A stretch of 33,469 nucleotides of DNA from NCBI GenBank assembly GCA_020161535.1, contig JAIUNW010000019.1, positions 1-33,469 on the forward strand, written 5' to 3'. The notes under the pieces are model-generated. The model did not search any database, was not told the origin of the DNA, and saw only the letters and a program-made list of their open reading frames with translations. How positions within the stretch are numbered: position 1 is the stretch's first letter; every line of letters starts with the position of its first letter. A program made the position numbers and the translations under genes. Positions 22,808 to 31,015 of this stretch are shown here, piece by piece. This stretch comes from Bacteroidota bacterium. GTDB lineage: Bacteria > Bacteroidota > Bacteroidia > Chitinophagales > Chitinophagaceae.

Positions 22808-23713
22808 ATGGATGACAAAAAATTTGAGCAATACCTCGAGTCGCTGCGCGTAAAACCGGGTAAAACGGTTTCGCTGGTAAAAGACTTTGATACCGATTAT
22901 GACCACAAGTCAATGACCAAAGAAGAAGGCGAAGTGTTACTGGCCGAGGGCATTGAAAACTTGTCGAAAATGCAGGACTGTCTCTATGCAGAAAACCGAC
23001 ACAGCATACTCATTGTAATCCAAGCCATGGACGCGGCGGGAAAAGATTCGGTGATCAAACATGTGATGACGGGTTTGAATCCGCAGGGTGTAACGGTGAC
23101 CAGTTTTAAAACACCTTCTAAACTGGAACTCGAACACGATTATTTGTGGCGTCACTATATCGCTTTACCGGCCCGTGGCGATATCGGTATTTTCAATCGT
23201 TCGCATTATGAGAATGTATTGGTAACACGGGTGCATCCAGAATATGTATTGGGTGAAAATATTCCGGGCATAGAAAAACTGGAAGACATAACGCCCGAGT
23301 TTTGGGCGAAACGCATGAAACAAATCAACCGTTTTGAAAAAAACCTGAAACAGAACGGTACCATGATCCTGAAATTTTTCCTCTATGTGTCGAAGAAAGA
23401 ACAGAAAAAAAGATTCCTCGAGCGAATAGACGATCCCACCAAGAACTGGAAGTTTTCTGCTGCTGATGTGGCCGAGCGCGACAAATGGGACGAGTACATG
23501 AAGGCCTATGAAGAATTGCTGACGGCCACTTCCAAAGAGCATGCTCCCTGGTTTGTGTTACCGGCCGACGACAAATGGTTTACCCGTTTGTGTATGGCAG
23601 CCATCATTACCAAGGAATTCAAAACACTGAATTGTCGCTATCCCGAACTGGCACCCGCCGAGAAGGCAAAACTGGCAGCCATTCGCACGCAATTACTGGC
23701 ACAAAAAGACTAA
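22808..23713 (+). CDS. PPK2-family polyphosphate kinase (polyphosphate:nucleotide phosphotransferase)
   Basis: The 301-aa enzyme transfers phosphate from polyphosphate to AMP or ADP. The Walker A-like MDAAGKDS (74-81), the Walker B-like GDIGIFNRSHYE (124-135) and the lid region with RFLERIDDPTKNWKFS are visible. The single-domain length and the N-terminal extension (about 65 residues with SLVKDFDTD) resemble class III enzymes from Cytophaga and Meiothermus, which use both AMP and ADP. The class is inferred from recall, not alignment. It converges on the Dcu gene, which ends 19 bp downstream. Confidence 0.92.
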   Translation: MDDKKFEQYLESLRVKPGKTVSLVKDFDTDYDHKSMTKEEGEVLLAEGIENLSKMQDCLYAENRHSILIVIQAMDAAGKDSVIKHVMTGLNPQGVTVTSFKTPSKLELEHDYLWRHYIALPARGDIGIFNRSHYENVLVTRVHPEYVLGENIPGIEKLEDITPEFWAKRMKQINRFEKNLKQNGTMILKFFLYVSKKEQKKRFLERIDDPTKNWKFSAADVAERDKWDEYMKAYEELLTATSKEHAPWFVLPADDKWFTRLCMAAIITKEFKTLNCRYPELAPAEKAKLAAIRTQLLAQKD

Positions 23714-23732
23714 ACAAATAATGGCGGACTAA

Positions 23733-25079
23733 TCAGCCGGTAGGCAACAATCGCCCGAGAAAAAAAGCGCTTACAATAGCCACCGTCAACATCACCATCC
23801 CCGCGCGCATATAACTGTGGTTGATGACGAATCGCCCGATTTTAGTGGAACCGGTTCGATCGAATTGTATGCCCGCCAACAAGGTCGGATAACCCGGCAA
23901 AACAAAATCTGCATTCACCGCAGGAAAAGCGGCAATCAATGCGGGATGACTCAACCCCAGCGTCATGCCCAGCGGCATAATGGCCCGGGTAGTTGCCGCC
24001 TGGCTAAACATCAACACACCCAGCAGAAAAACAGCCATCGCAAACAGCCAGGGATAATCTGTAACCAATGCGCCGAGTGCCGACGTGATTTCTTTTTCAT
24101 GGTGCAGCATAAAAGTGGCACTCATCCACACCACACCGAATACCGACACCACAGCCGCCGCCATGGCCGAAAACAACGGTTGCTTCAACACCTCGGTTGC
24201 TTTGGTGCGGGTAATCAGCAACAGTAGGCCCGATGCACTCAGCGTGATCATACTAATCAACGCATTCATTTTTATGCTGCCATCGGCATTCATTGAAAAG
24301 CTGGCCTTGCCTGGTTCGAAATGCGGCAAGTATTCGGGAAAGGCGCCGCAAAAAACAACGGCCAGAATGGTGAGGCCGAAAATCAATACCGCTTTGCGCG
24401 CAGCAGGTGTTGCATTGTTTTTCATCGCAGCCAGTGGTGTGTCCATCCATTGTTTGAAAACCGGGTCTTTGCATTTTTCCTGAAAGAGGGGATCCTCATC
24501 GAGTTCCTTGCCCATTTTCCAAACGGATAGCGCCGCCACGCCCACACCCAGCAGGCAAGCGGGTATGCAAATCTTCATTATATCGAAAGCAGCGCCATTG
24601 TACACCAATATGGAAGCCAGCGCGGCTGTGGCAGCACTCATGGGACTACCAGTGAGTGCCACGTGAGATGCGACGACACTTACACTGATGGGTCGCTCGG
24701 GTCTTATCTTCTTTTTGGCTGCTACATCGGCGATGATGGGCAACAAAGAATACACTACGTGCGACGTGCCTGCAAACAGGCACAAAAAATACACCGTGAA
24801 AGGAGCGATAAAGGTGATGCGCGCGGGGTTGCTTCGAATGATTCGTTCAGCAATGCCCACCAGGTAATCGAGTCCGCCAGCCGCTTGCAAACAAGCCACT
24901 GTTGTTACAATTGCCGCGATGATCAGCATCACATCAATCGGTGGATCGGCGGGTCGCATGCCAAATACAAAAACAAAAACCACCATACCCATCATACCCA
25001 TCACCCCGAGGCCAATGCCTTTCATTTGGGATCCGATCAGGATCATGGCCAGTAAAAAACAGAGTTGAATCCAGATCAT
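23733..25079 (-). CDS. Anaerobic C4-dicarboxylate transporter (DcuA/DcuB type)
   Basis: The protein is about 448 aa from the ATG at 25079 (MIWIQLCFLLAMILIGSQ), the usual start in this family; an upstream ATG at 25106 would add nine residues. It has ten or more membrane segments with the Dcu features GMRPADPPIDVMLIIAA, CLFAGTSHVVYSLLPIIADV and SHVALTGSPMSAATAALAS. Dcu proteins exchange fumarate, malate or aspartate for succinate during fumarate respiration, and some also take up aspartate in air. The gene is divergent from the aminotransferase (57 bp apart), a plausible link through aspartate metabolism. Confidence 0.92.
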   Translation of the reverse strand: MIWIQLCFLLAMILIGSQMKGIGLGVMGMMGMVVFVFVFGMRPADPPIDVMLIIAAIVTTVACLQAAGGLDYLVGIAERIIRSNPARITFIAPFTVYFLCLFAGTSHVVYSLLPIIADVAAKKKIRPERPISVSVVASHVALTGSPMSAATAALASILVYNGAAFDIMKICIPACLLGVGVAALSVWKMGKELDEDPLFQEKCKDPVFKQWMDTPLAAMKNNATPAARKAVLIFGLTILAVVFCGAFPEYLPHFEPGKASFSMNADGSIKMNALISMITLSASGLLLLITRTKATEVLKQPLFSAMAAAVVSVFGVVWMSATFMLHHEKEITSALGALVTDYPWLFAMAVFLLGVLMFSQAATTRAIMPLGMTLGLSHPALIAAFPAVNADFVLPGYPTLLAGIQFDRTGSTKIGRFVINHSYMRAGMVMLTVAIVSAFFLGRLLPTG

Positions 25080-25124
25080 CCGTAATAATTGGCCCTTAAA
25101 ATACATTTAAATTTTGCACGCCAG

Positions 25125-25132
25125 TATCTTTG
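25125..25132 (+). promoter_or_regulatory. -7 box 4 bp before the aminotransferase start
   Basis: TATCTTTG matches TAnnTTTG and ends 4 bp before the ATG at 25137. If used, transcription would start at or very near the start codon, giving a leaderless or nearly leaderless message. No good TTG element is present 19-21 bp upstream. Confidence 0.45.
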
Positions 25133-25136
25133 GTGC

Positions 25137-26327
25137 ATGTTAGCCATCAGTCATCGGGGCCAGGAAATGCCGGCCTCACCCATTCGCAAATTGGTTCCCT
25201 ATGCGGAAGCCGCCAAGAAAAAAGGCATCCGGGTGTATCACCTCAACATCGGTCAGCCTGATATTGAAACGCCGCCCGCCATGCTCGATGCCGTTCGCCA
25301 CATTGATTTTAAGGTATTGGAGTACAGCCATTCTGCGGGCAATGAATCGTACCGGCGCAAGTTGGTGCAGTATTATAGATCCTGCGGCATCGACGTCAAC
25401 CACCACCAGATCATTGTTACCACCGGTGGCTCGGAGGCCATCCTTTTTGGGTTTATGGCCTGTCTTGATCCGGGGGATGAAGTAATCATACCCGAACCTT
25501 TTTACGCGAATTACAACGGTTTTGCGGTGGCGGCCGGTGTAAAAGTGGTGCCCATCACGAGTTATATCGAAACTGGTTTTGCCCTCCCCCCCATTGCTGA
25601 TTTTGAGCAATCGATCACGCCGCGTACCCGCGCCATCATGGTATGCAGCCCGAATAACCCGACAGGTTATTTATACAGCCGCGCCGAAATGGAAACCTTG
25701 AAATCGATCTGCCTGAAACACGATCTGTATTTGTTTGCCGATGAAGCTTATCGCGAGTTCTGTTATGAGGGCGAGCATGTGAGTGCCATGCACCTGGCAG
25801 GTGCCGAGCAGAATGTGGTATTGATGGATACCATTTCCAAAAGATACAGTGCCTGTGGGGCCCGTATTGGCGCGCTAGTGACCAAAAACCAATTGTTGCT
25901 GGATACGGTATTGAAATTTGCGCAGGCGCGGTTGAGTCCGCCGGGCATTGCCCAAATCGCGGCCGAAGCGGCGATCGACCTTCCGGCCGATTATTTTGAT
26001 GCCACCCGCGAAGAGTACGAACGCCGCCGCGATGTGCTGGTCAGCCGCCTCAATGCGATGGACGGCGTTTTTTGTCCGCTACCGGGCGGTGCTTTTTACG
26101 CCATTGCGCAACTGCCGATTGATGATGCCGATACATTCTGCCAATGGTTGCTGGAGTCATTTGACTACAAGGGTCAAACCATTATGCTGGCCCCTGCCAC
26201 CGGCTTCTACGGTACACCCGGCCTGGGCAAAAACCAGGTGCGACTGGCCTATGTACTGAATGTGGAGGCAATTCATGCTGCGATGGACTGCCTGGAGCAG
26301 GCGTTGACAGTATATAACAAAGAATAA
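25137..26327 (+). CDS. PLP-dependent class I/II aminotransferase (aspartate aminotransferase-like)
   Basis: The protein is about 396 aa from the ATG at 25137 (MLAISHRGQEMPASPIRK). Family I fold-type residues are visible: NNPTG (173-177), D202 in ADEAY, the PLP lysine K235 in ISKRYSACG, and R243 in GARIG. HLNIGQPDIETP near the N-terminus binds the substrate. The acceptor and donor cannot be fixed from the sequence, although aspartate is the commonest for this branch. Codons upstream to 25089 are open but lie in the promoter. It is divergent from the Dcu gene and convergent with the coiled-coil protein. Confidence 0.9.
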   Translation: MLAISHRGQEMPASPIRKLVPYAEAAKKKGIRVYHLNIGQPDIETPPAMLDAVRHIDFKVLEYSHSAGNESYRRKLVQYYRSCGIDVNHHQIIVTTGGSEAILFGFMACLDPGDEVIIPEPFYANYNGFAVAAGVKVVPITSYIETGFALPPIADFEQSITPRTRAIMVCSPNNPTGYLYSRAEMETLKSICLKHDLYLFADEAYREFCYEGEHVSAMHLAGAEQNVVLMDTISKRYSACGARIGALVTKNQLLLDTVLKFAQARLSPPGIAQIAAEAAIDLPADYFDATREEYERRRDVLVSRLNAMDGVFCPLPGGAFYAIAQLPIDDADTFCQWLLESFDYKGQTIMLAPATGFYGTPGLGKNQVRLAYVLNVEAIHAAMDCLEQALTVYNKE

Positions 26328-26350
26328 TATTACAAACAATGCGCTGCTGG

Positions 26351-26373
26351 AAAAGGCCGGCAACGATCCGGCC
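26351..26373 (-). terminator. Terminator after the coiled-coil protein gene
   Basis: Read on the minus strand, GGCCGG and CCGGCC form a 6-bp stem around a 7-base loop, followed by TTTT. It begins directly at the stop of the gene ending at 26375. The plus strand has no matching T-run. Confidence 0.6.
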
Positions 26374-26374
26374 C

Positions 26375-26857
26375 TTAGGGCAGGGGATCGCGCACGGGCG
26401 ATTCAGCAATTTTTAGCTTTAATTTTTCAATACTGCGTTGCTGTTTGTCGAGCGATTTTTCCAGTTTCTTGATGCTTTTTTCCGTGCTGGCGAGGTCATC
26501 AGACGCCGACGCTGAAGCGCGCGCATCGCGTCGGGCACGTTTCGCTGCTTTCTTCACCTGCCGGTGTGCTTTGTTGGAAGCGGCATCTTCCTCAAACTTG
26601 TTGGCTGCAGACGAATAGTTACTCTCAGAGTTAGAAGCCTTTTCTTGCGCAGCCGCTATTTTCGCTTGTATCTCCGGTATACTTTGCTGCAGAGCCGTAA
26701 GTTTTTCTTTGTCTTTGGTAAACCGCATCTCCTGCTCGGCCAGATCGGTTCTCATTTTCTCGTATTTCACCCGCAGTTTAGCCTGCGCCACGGAGTCTGA
26801 CTGGGCCTGAACGCTTACTGCCAGCAATAGGGCAGCCACCACTAAAATTTTTCTCAT
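26375..26857 (-). CDS. Secreted coiled-coil protein of unknown function
   Basis: The 160-aa protein has a signal peptide (MRKILVVAALLLAVSVQAQ, residues 1-19) followed almost entirely by heptad-rich, charged helix (residues about 22-150). Two helical blocks, KYEKMRTDLAEQEMRFTKDK and TEKSIKKLEKSLDKQQRSIE, are separated by an Ala/Ser/Arg-rich stretch. The family is not recognised; periplasmic helical proteins like this are common in Bacteroidota. A TAATTTTG box lies on the minus strand at 26877-26884, 19 bp before the start codon. Confidence 0.75.
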   Translation of the reverse strand: MRKILVVAALLLAVSVQAQSDSVAQAKLRVKYEKMRTDLAEQEMRFTKDKEKLTALQQSIPEIQAKIAAAQEKASNSESNYSSAANKFEEDAASNKAHRQVKKAAKRARRDARASASASDDLASTEKSIKKLEKSLDKQQRSIEKLKLKIAESPVRDPLP

Positions 26858-26940
26858 CTTCTTAGATTTAATAACCCAAAATTAAATATGTAACCACATT
26901 GGGTGTTTACAAATTCCAGACCAGGTGAAGGAAAAAAAGG

Positions 26941-26970
26941 TTGCCAATTACAAGGATTTTTCTATTTTTG
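26941..26970 (+). promoter_or_regulatory. Promoter of the tRNA-Met gene
   Basis: TTG at 26941-26943 and TATTTTTG at 26963-26970 are separated by 19 bp, a full match to the Bacteroidota TTG-N19-TAnnTTTG promoter. The tRNA begins 10 bp downstream. Confidence 0.85.
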
Positions 26971-26980
26971 CGACCCATTT

Positions 26981-27054
26981 GGCGAGGTAGCTCAGCTGGT
27001 TAGAGCATCGGATTCATAACCCGAAGGTCGGCGGTTCAAGTCCGCTCCTCGCTA
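26981..27054 (+). tRNA. tRNA-Met (anticodon CAT)
   Basis: The 74-nt sequence folds as a cloverleaf: acceptor GGCGAGG pairs with CCTCGCT (with a G-U at the first pair), TAGCTCAGCTGGTTAGAGCA forms the D arm, TCGGATTCATAACCCGA forms the anticodon arm with CAT, and GGCGGTTCAAGTCCGCT forms the T arm. CCA is not encoded. The 1-72 pair rules out the usual initiator form, so elongator Met is most likely. An isoleucine tRNA with modified CAT is possible but its arms are usually different. Confidence 0.93.
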
Positions 27055-27183
27055 CTTTTTCTCCCCGTTTGTTCTTAGCAGTCTTCCTCTATTGGCATTT
27101 TTTTCTACAGTTCCCCGGTCAACGGATCATTACTTGTTGCCAATTCAACCCACCTCAATACCAGTCCATCTGGCAAAAAAAAC

Positions 27184-27214
27184 TTGACATTCTATTTTTT
27201 CTGCTATTACTTTG
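27184..27214 (+). promoter_or_regulatory. Promoter of the membrane protein gene at 27233
   Basis: TTG (27184-27186, within TTGACA) and TTACTTTG (27207-27214) are 20 bp apart, close to the TTG-N19-21-TAnnTTTG pattern with one mismatch in the -7 box. The ATG at 27233 lies 18 bp downstream, which supports that start over the TTG at 27212. Confidence 0.6.
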
Positions 27215-27232
27215 CACTACAAAGTGCTTTTT

Positions 27233-27757
27233 ATGACCCCAGTTATCAGCTTACCCCAGCAGCCAACCCGCGCCGTTCCATCCCGACAATTGGTTGTCAT
27301 TCGAAGATGGTTATTGCTTTTTATGGGCTGCCTGCTGCTCAGCGGACTCACCGCTTTTCCCATCGAAACCCTGCTTGCTTTCACCCTGCAACAATGGCCA
27401 CTTGGTTTGCAGCAATCCGCGCCTTACGAATGGGTGCTGAAAGTTTACAAGGCCGTGGCTGCCACCAATCAACAATACCCTTTCCTCGCCTACGGCACCG
27501 ACTGGCTGGCTTTTGCCCATATTCTATTCACCATTTTATTTATAGGCGCCTGGAAAGACCCCTATCGAAATCGTTGGCTCATCGACTTCGGCCTGATTGC
27601 CTGTGCCGCCATTCCCATTTTGGCATTTTCAGCGGGGGCTGTTCGCGGCATCCCACTGTACTGGCAACTTATCGATACTTCCTTTGGCGTTATCGGCGCC
27701 CTACCTTTGTGGCTGGTTCGCCAGAAAATACAATCTTCCGCCCATGGAAAACAATAA
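27233..27757 (+). CDS. Small membrane protein of unknown function (174 aa)
   Basis: From the ATG at 27233 the protein starts MTPVISLPQQP. It has about four hydrophobic segments (around residues 25-45, 88-105, 118-135 and 143-160). Conserved-looking features include AFPIETLLAF, YGTDWLAFAHILFTILFIGAWKD in parts, and a charged RNRWLIDFG turn. The family is not recognised with certainty. Its stop overlaps the start of the MpaB/DUF2236 gene by 14 bp in another frame, which indicates translational coupling and a shared role or complex with that protein. Confidence 0.75.
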   Translation: MTPVISLPQQPTRAVPSRQLVVIRRWLLLFMGCLLLSGLTAFPIETLLAFTLQQWPLGLQQSAPYEWVLKVYKAVAATNQQYPFLAYGTDWLAFAHILFTILFIGAWKDPYRNRWLIDFGLIACAAIPILAFSAGAVRGIPLYWQLIDTSFGVIGALPLWLVRQKIQSSAHGKQ

Positions 27758-28514
27758 TTGGTTTGTACCCGAAACCAATCCCCTGCGACGCATCTGGTCG
27801 AAGGCCGATGCCATCCTGGTGATTTTTGCCGGATCAGCAGCCGAGTTTGCGTTAAACAAAGCGGTCGATTGGCTCTATTTTACCGGGCGATTGCCCGCCG
27901 ATCCGTTGGGTCGTTTGTTCTCTACAGTGGCCTATGCGCGACGCATCATTTTCGCCGAAAGAGCCGAGGCTGAAAAAGCCATCTGCCAAATTGTTCAAAT
28001 ACACCAACAGGTTGAACAGGCCCGGGCCCAACAAATTCCCGCTTGGGCTTACCGCGATGTGCTGTATATGCTGATTCATTACAGCATTGCCGCTGCCGAA
28101 CTGCTCGACAAGCCCTTGTCCCCCGTTGAAAAAGAAGAAGTATATGCAGTGTTTCGGGAGATGGGTTCACTGATGTCGATCCCCGCCCTGCCACCCAACT
28201 ACCAGCAATGGTTACCCGATTACGAGCAACACTTGCAACATGACCTGGCCTGCTCAACGCTCACCTATGATTTGTTTAAACAGTATCGCAAACACCTCGG
28301 CTCCTTGCGTTATCAGCTACTGTTACAAACCCAGTCGCTGGTGATTCCTCCCCCTGTTCGCGATTTGCTTTCTTCTTCGCGCCCGGCAGTTTTGCCCCTA
28401 CTCTTGCCCAGTTATCGTTTTTTACGGAACCGGGATCGCACCCGCTGGATTCAATGGCTATTGGTACCACCTGCCTATCGGCAGCAGGTAGCAGCCCTGG
28501 ATGTTCAACACTGA
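27744..28514 (+). CDS. MpaB/DUF2236-family oxygenase-like protein
   Basis: The protein is 256 aa from the ATG at 27744 (MENNNWFVPETNPLRRIW). It resembles the DUF2236/MpaB family: the opening segment FAGSAAEFALNKAV, the TGRLPADPLGRLFSTVAYARRIIF region, and the later NIxxxW-like helical part with RDVLYMLIHYSIAAAELL. Members include the fungal ER-bound oxygenase MpaB and latex-clearing-type haem proteins, but residues that hold the cofactor cannot be confirmed here. The start lies 14 bp inside the upstream membrane protein gene. A 36-bp gap leads to glucose-6-phosphate dehydrogenase. The substrate is unknown. Confidence 0.75.
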   Translation: MENNNWFVPETNPLRRIWSKADAILVIFAGSAAEFALNKAVDWLYFTGRLPADPLGRLFSTVAYARRIIFAERAEAEKAICQIVQIHQQVEQARAQQIPAWAYRDVLYMLIHYSIAAAELLDKPLSPVEKEEVYAVFREMGSLMSIPALPPNYQQWLPDYEQHLQHDLACSTLTYDLFKQYRKHLGSLRYQLLLQTQSLVIPPPVRDLLSSSRPAVLPLLLPSYRFLRNRDRTRWIQWLLVPPAYRQQVAALDVQH

Positions 28515-28550
28515 TGATCATGCGCTATCTTTATTCAATAAGTACAAAGC

Positions 28551-30062
28551 ATGGTTCCTTCTTTGAAAGTGCCGGCATCGATCGTGATATTTGGTGCCAG
28601 CGGCGACCTGACCCGCCGCAAACTCATTCCAGCCCTATATAACCTGTTTACAGGCAATTACCTGCCGCCTTTGTTTCGCATCTTCTGTGTTGATTTCCTG
28701 CAAACAGCACCAAATGCTTTTAAAGCAACCTTACTGTCGGGCATAACCGAATTTTCGCGTAATGGAAAACCGGATCCTGCGCAGTGGGCAAAATTTGCAG
28801 AGCGCATTGACTATATACAGGGTGATTTCCTGCAGCGCGATACCTTTCTTCGCCTGAAAGAAGCCATTGTTGCTTTCGAAAAAAGCAATAAAAAAAGAGG
28901 CGCCCGGCTTTATTATTATGCAGTGGCACCGCGCTTTATTGAAACGATTTCAGAAGCCTTGTACAAAGACAAACTGGCCAATGTAGACAATGCTGATCGT
29001 ATCGTGATTGAAAAACCTTTTGGTACTGATCTTGCTTCGGCGCAGGCACTGAACAAGTTTTTGCGCAAACGTTTTGCCGAAAAACAATTGTACCGCATCG
29101 ATCATTATCTCGGTAAAGAAACCGTGCAAAATATCATGGCTTTCCGTTTTGCCAACTATGTGTTTGAGCCACTTTGGAACAAAACATTTATCGACCATGT
29201 TGAGATTAGTGTTTCTGAAAAAGTGAGTGTTGGCAGCCGCGGCGGTTATTACGACAGCGCCGGGGCATTGCGCGATATGGTGCAAAACCACCTGATGCAA
29301 TTGCTATGTATAGTGGCGATGGAATGTCCGCCGAAATACGAAGCCGAAACCATTCGCAATGCCAAGACCAGGGTCATCAAAGACATTCGCAAAATGACGC
29401 CGACCCAAATCAGCAAACAGGTTGTGCGGGGTCAATACAAAGGTTATCGGCTGGAGCAACATGTTTCCTCTTCTTCCAACACTGAAACTTATTTTGCGGT
29501 CCGCTTGTTTATCGACAATCCGCGCTGGAAAAATGTGCCCTTCATACTGCGCACCGGAAAATCAATGGAGAAACAATCAACCGTTATCGCCATTCAATTC
29601 AAAGACTCGCCAAATAAGATTTTCAAAGACGATATTGAGCCCAACCGATTAATCATCAGCATTCAACCCGAGCTTGAAATCAGTTTGCTGTTTGAAAGCA
29701 AGGTACCGGGGCTGCAAATGAAATTGAAGCCTGTTGAAATGGACTTCACCTACAACGAATCCTATTCGGGTGATCCGATTCCGGAGGCCTATGAAGCCTT
29801 GTTGCTCGATGTGTTGAAAGGCGATGCTACGCTGTTTATGCGGGCCGACCAGGTAGAAGCAGCGTGGAAAGCGGTGATGCCCATTCTGGATTACTGGAAA
29901 CAACAAAAAGGAAAGGGTTTGCATATTTATTTACCCGGATCTGATGGGCCTAAGGCGGCACAGCAACTGCTGAAGCCAAATGCGAAAGACTGGACCAGCT
30001 TGCCAACGCCGGCAATACAACCAGCGCCGACAATAAAAGTAGCGGTTGAACCGGCGAAGTAA
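28551..30062 (+). CDS. zwf: Glucose-6-phosphate 1-dehydrogenase
   Basis: The 503-aa enzyme oxidises glucose 6-phosphate to 6-phosphogluconolactone, producing NADPH for the oxidative pentose phosphate pathway. The nucleotide motif GASGDLTRRK is at 15-24, the substrate-binding EKPFGTDL near 154, and the active-site RIDHYLGKETVQN from 182. The length is normal, ending with a tail rich in Pro and Ala (ALQPAPTIKV-like). The usual neighbours, 6-phosphogluconolactonase and 6-phosphogluconate dehydrogenase, are not in this window. The MpaB gene is 36 bp upstream and a methyltransferase follows at 12 bp, so the plus-strand genes from 27233 to 30954 may form one transcript. Confidence 0.95.
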   Translation: MVPSLKVPASIVIFGASGDLTRRKLIPALYNLFTGNYLPPLFRIFCVDFLQTAPNAFKATLLSGITEFSRNGKPDPAQWAKFAERIDYIQGDFLQRDTFLRLKEAIVAFEKSNKKRGARLYYYAVAPRFIETISEALYKDKLANVDNADRIVIEKPFGTDLASAQALNKFLRKRFAEKQLYRIDHYLGKETVQNIMAFRFANYVFEPLWNKTFIDHVEISVSEKVSVGSRGGYYDSAGALRDMVQNHLMQLLCIVAMECPPKYEAETIRNAKTRVIKDIRKMTPTQISKQVVRGQYKGYRLEQHVSSSSNTETYFAVRLFIDNPRWKNVPFILRTGKSMEKQSTVIAIQFKDSPNKIFKDDIEPNRLIISIQPELEISLLFESKVPGLQMKLKPVEMDFTYNESYSGDPIPEAYEALLLDVLKGDATLFMRADQVEAAWKAVMPILDYWKQQKGKGLHIYLPGSDGPKAAQQLLKPNAKDWTSLPTPAIQPAPTIKVAVEPAK

Positions 30063-30073
30063 TTGCAGCACCG

Positions 30074-30661
30074 ATGAAACGAGCCGCCCATTATTTTGAA
30101 TCGGATGCAAGTTTCAACAGCTTGTATCCCGATACCATTAGCCAACATGCCCGCCGGCATTGGACGCCGTTGAAAGTGGCGAAAATTGCCGCCGATTTTC
30201 TGCGATCGGGCAGCGGCAATAAGGTGCTCGATATTGGGAGCGGCGCCGGCAAATTCTGTTTAACGGCGGCCTGGTTTCATCCCGACACCTTGTATTACGG
30301 CATTGAACAGCGGGCCTGGCTGGTGGAAGCTGCCAACCTGTTGCGCGATCAGTTGGCAATACCCAATGTGCAGTTTGACGCGGGTAATATCAAGGACCTC
30401 AACCTGCAGCAGTACGATCATTTCTATTTTTACAACGCTTTTTACGAGAACCTTGCTGAAGCTGAACGAATTGATGATGAAATAGGGTGCTCCACCGCTT
30501 TGTACGAGCAGTACAGTTATCACCTGTACAAACAATTCCGCCAATGCCCGGCCGGCACCCGGTTGGTGACCTACCACAGCCTCGAATCAGAGATACCTGC
30601 AGAATTTCATTTGGTTCATACCCATATCAATGATTACCTTAAGTGCTGGATTAAAGTATAG
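30074..30661 (+). CDS. SAM-dependent methyltransferase (class I fold)
   Basis: The 195-aa protein has the cofactor motif VLDIGSGAGK at 51-60 and the acidic loop of motif II (YYGIEQRAWLVEAA), followed by LGN-like NVQFDAGNIKDL. Motif IV (DHFYFYNAFYENLAEA) lacks a clear NPPY, so nucleic-acid N-methylation is unlikely. The substrate cannot be inferred. The ATG at 30074 starts 11 bp after the glucose-6-phosphate dehydrogenase stop. A small orphan gene follows 17 bp downstream. Confidence 0.82.
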   Translation: MKRAAHYFESDASFNSLYPDTISQHARRHWTPLKVAKIAADFLRSGSGNKVLDIGSGAGKFCLTAAWFHPDTLYYGIEQRAWLVEAANLLRDQLAIPNVQFDAGNIKDLNLQQYDHFYFYNAFYENLAEAERIDDEIGCSTALYEQYSYHLYKQFRQCPAGTRLVTYHSLESEIPAEFHLVHTHINDYLKCWIKV

Positions 30662-30678
30662 TAGCAAATAAACCCTGT

Positions 30679-30954
30679 ATGTCGACAATCTGTTTGGAAG
30701 ACTATCGATGCAAGCTTCTTTCGAAAATCAGGCAGAGCGAAACGCAACCGCAAGTAAAGCGATACCTTGATGCTGCCATTAAGGGCCTGCAATCACATCG
30801 GGTCAATCCCCATATTACGCTTCGGTTTATTCATCGGGTAGAGCAGGAACTGGAGAAGTTTCAACCCGAAGACGGTGATGCCTTGCAATGGCAAAATGTA
30901 CAGGCGGGCAAATCCTATTGCCTGGCACTGGCGCGCACGCTTCAAAAGGTATAG
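30679..30954 (+). CDS. Small helical orphan protein (91 aa)
   Basis: The protein starts MSTICLEDYRCKLLSKIRQS and is predicted to be mostly helical, with charged faces (SETQPQVKRYLDAAIKGLQS, INPHITLRFIHRVEQELEKF in part). The family is not recognised. It follows the methyltransferase closely on the same strand and converges with the transposase-derived gene. A short hairpin (GGTAGT/ACTACC at 30973-30988) lies after it but has no T-run. The short length makes the call moderate. Confidence 0.55.
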   Translation: MSTICLEDYRCKLLSKIRQSETQPQVKRYLDAAIKGLQSHRVNPHITLRFIHRVEQELEKFQPEDGDALQWQNVQAGKSYCLALARTLQKV

Positions 30955-31015
30955 CAGGGGCAAAAAAAAGCAGGTAGTAGACACTACCCGCGTATACACA
31001 CATGAGAAAAAAGAT

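Noticed and set aside
30973..30988. Hairpin GGTAGT/ACTACC as a terminator for the small orphan gene
   Set aside because: The stem is only 6 bp and no T-run follows on either strand, so it is too weak to list.
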